Origin: Lachnospiraceae bacterium UBA7729
Lineage (GTDB): Bacteria; Bacillota; Clostridia; Lachnospirales; Lachnospiraceae
Length of the DNA stretch: 33,444 bases
Direction of reading: 5' to 3'
NCBI GenBank assembly: GCA_002482005.1
Contig: DLFD01000057.1
Coordinates: forward strand, 1 to 33,444
A program made the translations under genes and the position numbers. Shown here one piece after another: positions 15,383 through 23,533 of the stretch. Under the pieces are notes generated by a model. That model was not told the origin of the DNA, ran no database searches, and saw nothing but the letters and a program-made list of their open reading frames with translations. Every line of letters starts with the position of its first letter. Position 1 is the first letter of the stretch.

Positions 15383-15413
15383 GCAAAAAGGCCGCCAGTG
15401 GCGGGCTTTTTGC
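15383..15413. terminator. Bidirectional terminator between ade and yqeC-mocA
   Basis: Stem GCAAAAAG-g-CCGCC / GGCGG-g-CTTTTTGC with loop AGT and one G/G mismatch. The A-tract and T-tract form part of the stem on both strands, so it can end both convergent transcripts. Confidence 0.9.
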
Positions 15414-15420
15414 ATGCTTC

Positions 15421-16752
15421 TCACAGCTGATAGTCGATATCTTCCACAAATCTTCTCTCTATGTAGTACAGGTACGTATCCCACGGCCTTTTCCGGATGA
15501 TCTTCATCGCTCCGTGGTCTCCCCGTATGGACAGGATGTCTCCCGCGACGCCGTACCGGGTCAGGCGGAACGCTCCGGGGACTGTCTTCGTCACTTCTTT
15601 CTCATTGCGGTACGCCATGCAGCCGTATGTCTTCCCCGAACAGATGAATTCCCGCACGAACCGCGCGGTCTCCTCCGGCGCCAGGAACGGCATATCCGCA
15701 GCGAAGAAGACGACCGCCTGTGTCCTTGCCGCAAGCGCCGCTCTCGTCCCGATCCGGATGGAGGAAGTGATCCCTTCCTTCGCCTGTCCGTTGTAAAAGG
15801 CTTTCAGGTTCGGAAGATGCTTGGATGCGGTAAAGTCCATGATCTCCGGATATCTCGTCACCACATCGATGTTCAGGTTCAGATGATACTGCCTCAGGAT
15901 CTTTGCCGCCAGGATCATGCTGTTGAGGGCGTACTGAAACAGCTTCTCCCCACTGTATTCTTCCAGAAGTTTGTTCTTCACGCACGAATACCTGCGTCCG
16001 AAGCCGGATGCCATCAGGACAAATGTTACATCCGCCACATCTCCGCCGTCCCCGAACCGATAGAGATCACTCAGGACATAGCTCATCTTCACCTCAGGGT
16101 GAGTCGCCCGGATCGGCCTTATATAGTAGTTCAGGGCGATCTCCCTCAGGTGGTCCTCCGTCAGAAGTGTATTTTCCGGGATCCACCGGTCGTACACCTG
16201 CCTGTAATGCTGGCAGACTGCCAGCGGAGACCGGCCGACTGCTGCCCTCCCCATGACTACAACAACACTGTCAGCCTCTTTCGGGATCACAGGCTCATTG
16301 CCGAACGGGATCTTGGCAGGCATCCCGTGACTTCCGTCTGCTTCAGCAAAAACATAATCATATCTTCGGCAGAGATCGCGGAAAGCTTCCGGACTCACCG
16401 GAGACAGCTTTCCATCCTCCCGGGGGATCCCATAATAATCGACTCCCCCGAGACGGATGACAGGTTTTTTCTCATCTCCGTCCCAGTCAGAATGAAGTCC
16501 GTATACCACACAGGGATTGTAGATATGTGTTGTGGTCGTGACCGCTACTGTCCTGCCTTCGCGCACCAGTTTCCGAGAATTTTTATCAATATATGTGCTT
16601 TTTCCTCCCGCTCCGACAACTGCGATCACCTTTCCCCGCCTGTTTCCTCTGCCCTGCCCCGGCATTCCCTGTCCGGCTGTGATCTGGCTGTTTCGCTGTT
16701 TTCTCTGCCTGGGGTAATAGGAAATATTTTTTCTTCTGCGAGTATTGCTCAT
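15421..16752 (-). CDS. Fused YqeC-MocA: Se-dependent hydroxylase accessory protein with molybdopterin nucleotidyltransferase
   Basis: A 443-aa protein joining two usually separate factors. After a basic N-terminal tail of about 40 residues, the YqeC-like part (about 41-235) has a P-loop VVGAGGKST (45-53), VTTTTHIY and FAEADGSHGMP. The MocA-like part (about 241-443) has the nucleotide-binding loop VLMASGFGRRY with KNKLLEEY, then EGITSSIRIGT and the metal site FFAADMPFL. YqeC is linked by co-occurrence to selenium-dependent molybdenum hydroxylases; MocA makes the cytosine-dinucleotide cofactor that XDH-type enzymes need. The start at 16752 is set by AAGGAG. It is transcribed towards ade and separated by a shared terminator. 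Confidence 0.9.
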   Translation of the reverse strand: MSNTRRRKNISYYPRQRKQRNSQITAGQGMPGQGRGNRRGKVIAVVGAGGKSTYIDKNSRKLVREGRTVAVTTTTHIYNPCVVYGLHSDWDGDEKKPVIRLGGVDYYGIPREDGKLSPVSPEAFRDLCRRYDYVFAEADGSHGMPAKIPFGNEPVIPKEADSVVVVMGRAAVGRSPLAVCQHYRQVYDRWIPENTLLTEDHLREIALNYYIRPIRATHPEVKMSYVLSDLYRFGDGGDVADVTFVLMASGFGRRYSCVKNKLLEEYSGEKLFQYALNSMILAAKILRQYHLNLNIDVVTRYPEIMDFTASKHLPNLKAFYNGQAKEGITSSIRIGTRAALAARTQAVVFFAADMPFLAPEETARFVREFICSGKTYGCMAYRNEKEVTKTVPGAFRLTRYGVAGDILSIRGDHGAMKIIRKRPWDTYLYYIERRFVEDIDYQL

Positions 16753-16807
16753 CGATTTCAGCTCCTTCGGGAAAAGCAGTTTATTGATCCGATAATAGCA
16801 TAAAAAA

Positions 16808-16839
16808 GAGCGTTTGCGACAAAAATTAAGCAAGCGCTC
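16808..16839 (-). terminator. Intrinsic terminator after phosphoglucomutase
   Basis: Arms 16808-16817/16830-16839 (GAGCG and TTGC paired across one mismatch) run on the minus strand into TTTTTTAT. It ends the pgcA transcript just upstream of yqeC-mocA. A possible -10 for yqeC-mocA (TGCTATTAT) follows immediately. Confidence 0.85.
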
Positions 16840-16908
16840 TGACTATTGCCAATTAATAATTATGTTGGCAAAACAAATTATTTCTCTGTTTCCAGGGAAA
16901 TTTATCTT

Positions 16909-18603
16909 TTACCTGACACTTCCGATCTTATCAAGGACTGCGTCCCGGATCTTCCCGTTCACCGAATCGGCTTCCGCCTTCGATGCCTGCTTTGTGTAGA
17001 AATAGAACTTGATCTTGGGCTCGGTCCCGGATGGACGCACCGCAAACCAGCTGCCGTTCTCAAGGAAGAAGCGAAGAACATTGGACGGAGGGATATCCTC
17101 AAAGCCGTCCTTGTAGTCGATCACCTTATCGACCTTGTATCCTGCGACCTCGGCCGGAAGGTTTGCACGCAGCCAGGTCATCATGCGGCCGATCCGCTCG
17201 GCGCCTTCGACGCCCTTCAGAATGATGTTCGGCTCAAGCTCGGAATACCAGCCATACTGCCTGAAGAGCTCTTCCAGCTCCTGCCAGAGAGTCCTGCCCT
17301 GTTTTTTATAGTAAGCGGCAGCCTCCGCCACCAGCATCCCGGCTGAGATTCCGTCCTTGTCGCGGATCTTTGGGCATGCCGCGTAGCCGACCGATTCCTC
17401 ATAGCCGAACAGATACCGATAACCCATCTTCTCGACCTCCGGGATCCGTCCGCATATGTTCTTGAAGCCGGTCAGCGACTCGAACATCCTGACGCCGTAA
17501 GCCCTTGCGATCTCGGTCGACATCGTCGATGTGACGATGGATTTGACCATGGCACCGTTCTCCGGAAGAGTCCCCGCGTCCCTGTGTCCCTCCAGAATAT
17601 AGTTGACAAGAAGGTATCCGGTCTGATTGCCGTTCAGCGGGATATAGGTCCCGTCATCCGCAAGCAGTTCGATCGCAAAACGGTCGGAATCCGGATCGGT
17701 CGCCATCAGCAGCTCCGCCCCGAGCTTCTTCCCGAGCTCTTCCGACAGACGGAAAGCCTTCGGGTCCTCCGGATTCGGATAGCCGACCGTCGAAAAGTCC
17801 GGATCCGGGTCCTTCTGCTCCGGTACGATATGGAAGTTCTGAAATCCGCGATCCGCCATCATGGTGGAGAATGGCAAAGATCCGGCGCCGTTCAGCGGGG
17901 TATACACTATCGGGATGGAGAGGTCCAGCTCGTCGCCGCTGTGGATCGCGAGCCCTTCAACCTCATCCAGATACATGCGGTCATACTCCGGACCGAGAAC
18001 AGTGATCATACCCCTCTTCTTCAGTTCCTCTACATCCCCTCTGCGGATTCCGGTGAAGTAGTCGACCTTCTCGATTTCCTTCATCATCCCATCGGCGATC
18101 GTCGAACTAACCTGGCATCCGTCTTCCCAGTAAGCCTTGTATCCGTTATATTCCTTCGGATTGTGGGAAGCGGTGATATTGATCCCGGAGATCGTATGCA
18201 GTTTCCTGATCAGGAAAGCCAGCTCAGGAGTAGGCCGAAGGTCCGGAAATGTGAATACGCGGATCCCTGCTTCCGCCAGGATCCCTGCCGCCAGTTCGGA
18301 GAATTCCTTTGAGAAGTGTCTCGGATCGTGGGCGATGATGACCCCCTTCTTCATCGCCTCCTCACCCTGCATGCGGATGTAGCTGGCGATTCCCTGAGTC
18401 GCGCGTCCCACGGTCAGCTCGTTCATGCAGTTGGTCCCTGCTCCGACGATTCCCCGAAGTCCGGCAGTCCCGAACTTCAGGTCCTGGATGAAGCGTTCCC
18501 GGATCTCTTTTTCGTCCCCCTCGATCTCAGAAAGCTGAGCGCGGAGCGGGCTGCCATCCGGAAGCTTCTCCTTCCAGATCCTGAATCTTTCCTGATAATC
18601 CAT
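16909..18603 (-). CDS. pgcA: Phosphoglucomutase / phosphomannomutase (alpha-D-phosphohexomutase)
   Basis: Interconverts glucose-1- and glucose-6-phosphate (564 aa, as in Firmicutes PgcA-type enzymes). Visible motifs are the phosphoserine loop TASHNPKEYNG (Ser146), the metal-binding DPDSDR loop, the sugar-binding GYEESVG and the phosphate-binding RPSGTEPKIKFY near the C-terminus. The ATG has a strong SD (AAAGGAGG). It is the last gene of a leftward unit with rlmD and the LMW-PTP-like gene, 68 nt after the latter. It supplies glucose-1-phosphate for glycogen, cell-wall and lipid glycan precursors. Confidence 0.96.
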   Translation of the reverse strand: MDYQERFRIWKEKLPDGSPLRAQLSEIEGDEKEIRERFIQDLKFGTAGLRGIVGAGTNCMNELTVGRATQGIASYIRMQGEEAMKKGVIIAHDPRHFSKEFSELAAGILAEAGIRVFTFPDLRPTPELAFLIRKLHTISGINITASHNPKEYNGYKAYWEDGCQVSSTIADGMMKEIEKVDYFTGIRRGDVEELKKRGMITVLGPEYDRMYLDEVEGLAIHSGDELDLSIPIVYTPLNGAGSLPFSTMMADRGFQNFHIVPEQKDPDPDFSTVGYPNPEDPKAFRLSEELGKKLGAELLMATDPDSDRFAIELLADDGTYIPLNGNQTGYLLVNYILEGHRDAGTLPENGAMVKSIVTSTMSTEIARAYGVRMFESLTGFKNICGRIPEVEKMGYRYLFGYEESVGYAACPKIRDKDGISAGMLVAEAAAYYKKQGRTLWQELEELFRQYGWYSELEPNIILKGVEGAERIGRMMTWLRANLPAEVAGYKVDKVIDYKDGFEDIPPSNVLRFFLENGSWFAVRPSGTEPKIKFYFYTKQASKAEADSVNGKIRDAVLDKIGSVR

Positions 18604-18671
18604 TGCTATTCCTCCTTTTCAAGGTGCAGGATGCTCCCCTGCATCTGATATTTCTTCCGTCTCAGGAGACG

Positions 18672-19124
18672 TCAGGACAGCCTGTTCAGCAGCCCCATCA
18701 GTCCCTCCTGGATATCCTGGTATGCGGCGTCAAAATCCTCCGTGTACCAGGGATCTTCGATCTCCTTGTCAGAGCCCGCAAACGAAGCGAGCCTGAAGAT
18801 CTTATGGTCCGGGTCGCTCCCGACTATATATCGGATATCATCGATATTCCTGTCATCCATCCCGATCAGGTAATCAAAGCGATCATAATCATCCCAGGTC
18901 ATCTGCCTGGCAATATGGTCTCCGACCGGAACGTTCATATCTGTAAGCTTCTCTTTCGCCGCCGGATAGATCTCCGCATCGGGCCTTGGCCTCGAAGTGG
19001 ATGCAGAATCGATGACGAAATCCCTGCTTCTCCCCAGGCTGTCCACCATAGTCTGCAGCATATACTGTGCCATCACGCTGCAGCAGATATTCCCGCTGTC
19101 AATAAAAAGAATCCTTTTCATCAT
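18672..19124 (-). CDS. LMW protein-tyrosine-phosphatase-like protein with a disrupted catalytic loop
   Basis: A 150-aa protein with the LMW-PTP / arsenate-reductase fold: N-terminal beta strand and P-loop, a segment DYLIGMDDRNIDDIR, and the acid loop EDPWYTEDFDAAYQDI near the C-terminus. The catalytic loop should read C-x-G-N-I-C-R-S; here it is D-S-G-N-I-C-C-S (residues 9-16; codons GAC and TGC). The nucleophilic Cys is Asp9 and the phosphate-binding Arg is Cys15, so classical phosphatase chemistry should be lost. The frame is intact and the rest is conserved, suggesting a pseudoenzyme or regulator rather than a decayed gene. It sits 19 nt after rlmD. The start is ATGATG with GAGG upstream. 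Confidence 0.82.
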   Translation of the reverse strand: MMKRILFIDSGNICCSVMAQYMLQTMVDSLGRSRDFVIDSASTSRPRPDAEIYPAAKEKLTDMNVPVGDHIARQMTWDDYDRFDYLIGMDDRNIDDIRYIVGSDPDHKIFRLASFAGSDKEIEDPWYTEDFDAAYQDIQEGLMGLLNRLS

Positions 19125-19143
19125 AATCTAGCCTCGATTCGTG

Positions 19144-20544
19144 TTATCCCCGCTCCAGGAGCGCCACGACTTCAAAGTGCTCCGTTCCAGGGAACAGATC
19201 CACGCCGCAGAGCTTCTGTACCCTGTAGCCAGCCATCTGCAGAGGCTGCAGGTCCCTCACCAGAGAAGTAGCCTTGCAGGCGATATAGACGATCCTCTTC
19301 ACTCCGAAACCGATGATCTTCGGCATCGCCTTCGGGTTTACCCCTTCCCTGGGCGGATCCAGAACGATCATGTCCGGCTTCTCCTCCAGCTCATCGACGA
19401 CCTTCAGAACGTCGCCGCTTAGAAAGGAGCAGTTTGCAAGTCCGTTCAGCTCTGCGCTTGCCCTTGCGCTCTGCACGGCCTCCGGAACGATCTCAACGCC
19501 GGTCACATGAGCCGCTGCCGGTGCCAGCACCTGAGCGATCGTCCCGGTCCCGCTGTAAAGATCAAACACGACCTTATCCTTCGTTTCCCCGATGTAGGAA
19601 CGGACCGTGTCGTAAAGGACCTCCGCCCCTCTCGAGTTGGTCTGGAAAAATGAGAATGGCGTGATGTGAAAAGTCAGCCCGAGGAGCTTCTCCGTGATCA
19701 CATCGCTTCCCCAGAGGATCTCTGTCCCGCCATTGTTGATCGCATCGGCGACACTGTCATTCGTTGTATGCAGGATCCCGGCGATCTTTCCGTTCAGCTT
19801 CAGTCCGAGAAGACGATCCTTCAGAACCTCCAGGTCCGGAGATGCCTGGGAGGTCGTCACCAGATCGACCAGGATCTCCCCGGTCGCCCTTGCCCTTCTC
19901 ACCAGCAGGTGTCTGAAATATCCGGTATGCGCAACTCTGTGGAAGTGGCCAAGCCCTGTCTCTCTTGCCCAGGCAAGCACACAGTCCAGGACCTGATGGT
20001 AATCTTCATCCACGATCCGGCAGCCGTCCACTGTGATGATGTCGTAGAAGCTTCCCTTGGCATGCAGACCAAGCTGCAGTTCTCCGCCCTTCTCCATGTC
20101 GCCGAATGAGAATTCCATCTTGTTGCGGTAGGCCGGGTGATCGGGGCTGGCCTTCAGTCCCTCAAACCAGGATGGACGGGTATCATCCTTTAGCCCTTCA
20201 CCTGCTCCCTGACCGCCTTCCTGCTTCACAGCCGGCTGAAAAAGTCTCAGGATCTGGCCCTCCTTCAGTCTCAGCTGGTCCTCATAGGAAAGAGTCCTGT
20301 AGCTGCAGCCGCCGCAGCGTCCGTAATGCGGACAGTCCGGCGCGATCTCCTGCCCGGAATGCTCCAGTACATCGAGAAGCATCGCTTCGCATCTGTGAGA
20401 ATTCTTCTTCGTGATCCTGTAGCGGACCTTCTGGCCGGGAAGGGCATCCTTGACCCTGACCTCCCGGTCGCCCGACAGGACGATCCCACGTGCAGGATAA
20501 TCCGTGCGAAGCACATTTCCCTCTGATATATCTCCTTTTTTCAA
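19144..20544 (-). CDS. rlmD: RNA (uracil-C5)-methyltransferase, RlmD/TrmA family
   Basis: SAM-dependent m5U methyltransferase (466 aa) of the RumA/RlmD family acting on 23S rRNA; the exact site cannot be assigned. It has an N-terminal TRAM-like domain, then Fe-S ligands CPHYGRCGGC, the SAM loop VFDLYSGTGTIAQ, VLDPPREGVNPK, and the catalytic Cys in YIACKATSLVRDL. The start is probably TTG at 20544, because AGGAGGA lies 6 nt upstream; the GTG at 20565 overlaps that SD. It is first in a unit with the LMW-PTP-like gene and pgcA. Confidence 0.93.
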   Translation of the reverse strand: MKKGDISEGNVLRTDYPARGIVLSGDREVRVKDALPGQKVRYRITKKNSHRCEAMLLDVLEHSGQEIAPDCPHYGRCGGCSYRTLSYEDQLRLKEGQILRLFQPAVKQEGGQGAGEGLKDDTRPSWFEGLKASPDHPAYRNKMEFSFGDMEKGGELQLGLHAKGSFYDIITVDGCRIVDEDYHQVLDCVLAWARETGLGHFHRVAHTGYFRHLLVRRARATGEILVDLVTTSQASPDLEVLKDRLLGLKLNGKIAGILHTTNDSVADAINNGGTEILWGSDVITEKLLGLTFHITPFSFFQTNSRGAEVLYDTVRSYIGETKDKVVFDLYSGTGTIAQVLAPAAAHVTGVEIVPEAVQSARASAELNGLANCSFLSGDVLKVVDELEEKPDMIVLDPPREGVNPKAMPKIIGFGVKRIVYIACKATSLVRDLQPLQMAGYRVQKLCGVDLFPGTEHFEVVALLERG

Positions 20545-20628
20545 GCAATCTCCTCCTGAAAACACCCGGTCCGTCCTGAGACTTCCCGCTTCCGTCCGCG
20601 CCTGATGGGCAGATGCTCCTTATCTATC

Positions 20629-20666
20629 GATCGAGTAGGAGGCGACTTCGTCTCCCCTACTCGATC
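20629..20666. other. Long imperfect hairpin upstream of rlmD
   Basis: Outer 11-bp perfect stem (20629-20639/20656-20666, GATCGAGTAGG/CCTACTCGATC) continues inward with GG-c-GAC/GTC-t-CC and a TTC loop. There is no U-tract. It lies in the 213-nt gap between rlmD and the acidic membrane gene and has the look of a REP-like dispersed element, but there is no second copy in this window. Confidence 0.55.
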
Positions 20667-20685
20667 CAGCTACGCCGCGAAGAAA

Positions 20686-20711
20686 AAGGGCTGCCGAAGC
20701 CGACAGCCCTT
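20686..20711 (-). terminator. Intrinsic terminator after the acidic membrane protein gene
   Basis: Stem AAGGGCTG-c-CG / CG-a-CAGCCCTT with loop AAGC; on the minus strand it continues into TTTTTCTT. It lies 46 nt after the stop of the 20758-21063 gene. Confidence 0.88.
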
Positions 20712-20757
20712 CCTCAATGATCCGCTTTCCCGTTGCATGGCAGAAGACAAGTCCGGA

Positions 20758-21063
20758 TCACTCGTCCTTCTTCTCCTCTGCGTCCTTCTTCTCCTCTGCG
20801 TCCTTCTTCTCCTCTGCTTCCTTCTTCTCCTCTTCCTTCTTGTCCGAGGATTCCTCTTCATCATCGAAGAAATCATCGAAGTCATCGTCAAAGTCGTCAT
20901 CAAAGTCTTCCAGATAATCCGGAGTCAGATAACGATAGACTGCATAAGCGACCGCCGCGATCGCCGCAACCGCACCGACAATTGCAAGGACCCAGAGAAC
21001 AGCATTCTTATGCTTCTTACTGTCCCGGTCTTTCAGCGCCTTCAGTAACTCATCTGTCTTCAT
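20758..21063 (-). CDS. Small single-pass membrane protein with a highly acidic/charged tail
   Basis: A 101-aa protein of unknown function. Residues 1-20 are charged (MKTDELLKALKDRDSKKHK). One transmembrane helix follows (about 21-44, AVLWVLAIVGAVAAIAAVAY), then YLTPDYLEDF, an Asp/Phe run (DDDFDDDFDDFFDDEE), and a Lys/Glu tail built from AEEKKD-type hexapeptides. The tail is encoded by an 18-bp tandem repeat. Similar short proteins occur in Clostridia to my recollection, without known role. It has its own terminator; the upstream 21064-21166 gap carries no gene. Confidence 0.75.
   Translation of the reverse strand: MKTDELLKALKDRDSKKHKNAVLWVLAIVGAVAAIAAVAYAVYRYLTPDYLEDFDDDFDDDFDDFFDDEEESSDKKEEEKKEAEEKKDAEEKKDAEEKKDE
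20764..20845. repeat. 18-bp tandem repeat within the acidic membrane protein gene
   Basis: Three exact copies of GTCCTTCTTCTCCTCTGC (20764-20781, 20782-20799, 20800-20817), then degenerate copies. An 18-bp unit keeps frame, so slippage would lengthen or shorten the Lys/Glu tail by six residues at a time. Confidence 0.85.
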
Positions 21064-21166
21064 ATTCAGGGTCCCGTCCTTTCTTGCATTCCCATCTCAC
21101 AGGCAATCCGGCGCCTGCTGCCTTTCGTTGCAAAAAGTATATCACACCTTGAATGCATTTGCCACA

Positions 21167-23512
21167 TCATATCTTCTGAAGCTTCGCGAAGCCTGCAAGC
21201 ATCTTCTTGGTCCCATACTGATCAAACTCAACTGTGACCTGCTTATCACGCTTGCCGTCCGCGATCTCCTTCACGGTCCCGTCGCCGAACTTGATATGGT
21301 GTACGCGGTCGCCGACACCATAGGCAAGGGATGCACTGCCCATCATGGCGCTGCCTTTCAGGATATCCACGCCGAATGCAGGCCTTGCGGCCGACTGCGC
21401 TGCAGCCTTCGTCCTGCTTCTCATATAGAACGGCTTCTCCAGGAATTCCTCGTGCTCGCGCTTTCTCTCTTCCTGGGCCTTGGACAGCATATGGAAGGAG
21501 GCGGAAGTCTTTCCAGCTTCATCCCTTCTCACCGGGCTCTTCACGCGGTTGTCATCGAGCAGATCTTCCGGGATCTCATCAACAAAGCGGGAGACACGAT
21601 ACCATTCGGTCTGCCCTCTGAGCATTCTTGCCTTGGCGCTCGTCAGCGTCAGCCGCTTCTTCGCCCTCGTGATGCCGACATAGCAGAGACGTCTCTCTTC
21701 CTCCATATCTGCTGAATCTCCGGAGGAGATGGAGCGGTAGCCCGGAAAGAGTCCCTCGTCCATACCGGCGATATAGACGTTGTCGAATTCCAGTCCCTTG
21801 GCAGAATGCAGCGTCATCAGCGGCACCCTGTCCGCATCATCTGAAAAGCTGTCGATATCAGCAACAAGGGCAACCTGCTCCAGAAAAGCATTCAGGGCTG
21901 CCAGGCCAGTGACGCTCCTCCCCGCGCTGCCAGAAGGGTCCTCCCCCGCTGCACCGGCCGCTTTGCTGATCAGCTCATCGATGTTGCCGATCCGGTCAAG
22001 CGCCTCATCTGTCCGTTCCGCCTCAAGTTCCTTCACATAGCCCGTCCGGTCGACGACCATCTTCACGATACCGGCAGCATCCTTCCCTGCACAGTCCCTT
22101 CTCAGCTTCTGGATGAAATAGACGAAATCCAGGATCTTGGCAGACCCCCTGGCAAGTCCCGGGATGACCGCCGCCTGAGTCGCCGCGTCAAAGAAACTGG
22201 TCCCGGTGGAAGATGCGTACGAAGCGATCCTCGCGATCGTCGTCTCCCCGATCCCCCTCTTCGGGATGTTGATGATCCTTCTGACGGAAAGGTCATCCTG
22301 ACCATTCGCTATGGTACGGAGATAAGCCAGAATGTCCTTGATCTCCTTGCGGGCATAGAAGTTCACGCCGCCGATGATCGTATAAGGAACATTCTCCATG
22401 AGAAGCTGTTCCTCGAGGGAACGAGACTGGGCGTTGGTCCTGTATAGGATGGCGCTCTCTTTGTAGTCAAAGTTTCCCTCCCTCTTCTGCCGGGCGATAT
22501 CTTCCACGATATAGTAAGCTTCCTGAGAAGCCGTCTCAAAACGCTTCAGGATGACCTTGCCTCCCTTCCCATTATCGGTCCAGAGAGACTTTTCCTTTCT
22601 GCCCTGATTGTTGGCGATCACCGCATTGGCCGCATCGAGGATCGTCTGGGTAGAACGGTAATTCTGCTCCAGGCGGATCACCCTGGCCTCAGGGAAGATC
22701 TTTTCAAAGTTCAGAATGTTCCCGATATCGGCTCCGCGGAAACGGTAGATGGACTGGTCGTCATCCCCTACAACACAGAGATTATGATACTTATGGGCGA
22801 TCAGGGATACCAGGACGAACTGTGCCTTGTTGGTGTCCTGATACTCATCCACAAGGAGACAGCGGAACTTTTCCTGATAGTAGGCAAGTACCTCCGGAAC
22901 CACACGGAACAGCTTGACCGTAAGCCCGATCAGGTCGTCAAAATCGAGGGCATTGTTCCTCTTCAATCGTTTCTGGTACTCCGCATAGACCTGGGCAGTC
23001 TGTACCGATTCCGGATCATTGCCCGCCCATTCCGGGAACTGGTCCGGATAGACAAGCTCGTTCTTTGCACTGGAGATCCTTGCAAGGATCGTTCTCTCCT
23101 TATAGATCTTCGTGTTCACCGAAAGATCCTTGCAGATCTCCCTGACAACACTCTTCGAGTCATCCGTATCATATATGACGAAGTTATTCTGATAGCCGAT
23201 CCGGTCGATGAATCTTCTGAGGATCCTGACACAGGTGGAATGAAATGTGGCAACATTGATCGCCTCTGCACCGAATCCGACCAGCTTGTTGACACGGTCT
23301 CTCATCTCCCCCGCAGCCTTGTTCGTGAATGTGATCGCGCAGATGTTCCAGGGCTTCACTCCCTTCTCCGCGATCAGGTAGGCGATCCTGCACGTGACGA
23401 CCCTGGTCTTTCCGGAGCCTGCACCCGCAAGGATCAGAAGTGGTCCGTCAGGTGCGGTGACCGCTTCCCGCTGCTGCGGATTCAGGCCGCTCAGCATCTG
23501 TTCAATATTCAT
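21167..23512 (-). CDS. pcrA: ATP-dependent DNA helicase PcrA (UvrD/Rep family)
   Basis: Superfamily 1A 3'-5' DNA helicase (781 aa) for repair and replication restart. Motifs in order are LNPQQREAV (Q motif), LAGAGSGKT (Walker A, 29-36), AITFTNKAA, LLVDEYQDTN (Walker B), VVGDDDQSIYRFRGAD, EQNYRSTQTIL, TLHSAKGLEFDNVYIAGMDEGLFPG and EERRLCYVGITRAKKRL. The C-terminal VGDRVHHIKFGDGTVKEI segment is the Tudor-like tail typical of PcrA, which in Bacillus contacts RNA polymerase. Strong SD (GGAGGGAG). It lies 21 nt after the 76-aa gene and close to yerC, a neighbourhood also recalled from Bacillus subtilis. Confidence 0.98.
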   Translation of the reverse strand: MNIEQMLSGLNPQQREAVTAPDGPLLILAGAGSGKTRVVTCRIAYLIAEKGVKPWNICAITFTNKAAGEMRDRVNKLVGFGAEAINVATFHSTCVRILRRFIDRIGYQNNFVIYDTDDSKSVVREICKDLSVNTKIYKERTILARISSAKNELVYPDQFPEWAGNDPESVQTAQVYAEYQKRLKRNNALDFDDLIGLTVKLFRVVPEVLAYYQEKFRCLLVDEYQDTNKAQFVLVSLIAHKYHNLCVVGDDDQSIYRFRGADIGNILNFEKIFPEARVIRLEQNYRSTQTILDAANAVIANNQGRKEKSLWTDNGKGGKVILKRFETASQEAYYIVEDIARQKREGNFDYKESAILYRTNAQSRSLEEQLLMENVPYTIIGGVNFYARKEIKDILAYLRTIANGQDDLSVRRIINIPKRGIGETTIARIASYASSTGTSFFDAATQAAVIPGLARGSAKILDFVYFIQKLRRDCAGKDAAGIVKMVVDRTGYVKELEAERTDEALDRIGNIDELISKAAGAAGEDPSGSAGRSVTGLAALNAFLEQVALVADIDSFSDDADRVPLMTLHSAKGLEFDNVYIAGMDEGLFPGYRSISSGDSADMEEERRLCYVGITRAKKRLTLTSAKARMLRGQTEWYRVSRFVDEIPEDLLDDNRVKSPVRRDEAGKTSASFHMLSKAQEERKREHEEFLEKPFYMRSRTKAAAQSAARPAFGVDILKGSAMMGSASLAYGVGDRVHHIKFGDGTVKEIADGKRDKQVTVEFDQYGTKKMLAGFAKLQKI

Positions 23513-23533
23513 ATACTCCCTCCGCTCCTTCTG

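Noticed and set aside
15313..16803. 496-codon plus-strand open frame opposite yqeC-mocA
   Set aside because: Antisense to a gene with clear P-loop and MocA motifs; it also runs through the ade/mocA terminator, and its translation resembles no family.
20764..20845. CRISPR-like array
   Set aside because: The 18-bp units are contiguous without spacers and keep the reading frame of a membrane protein; it is a coding microsatellite.
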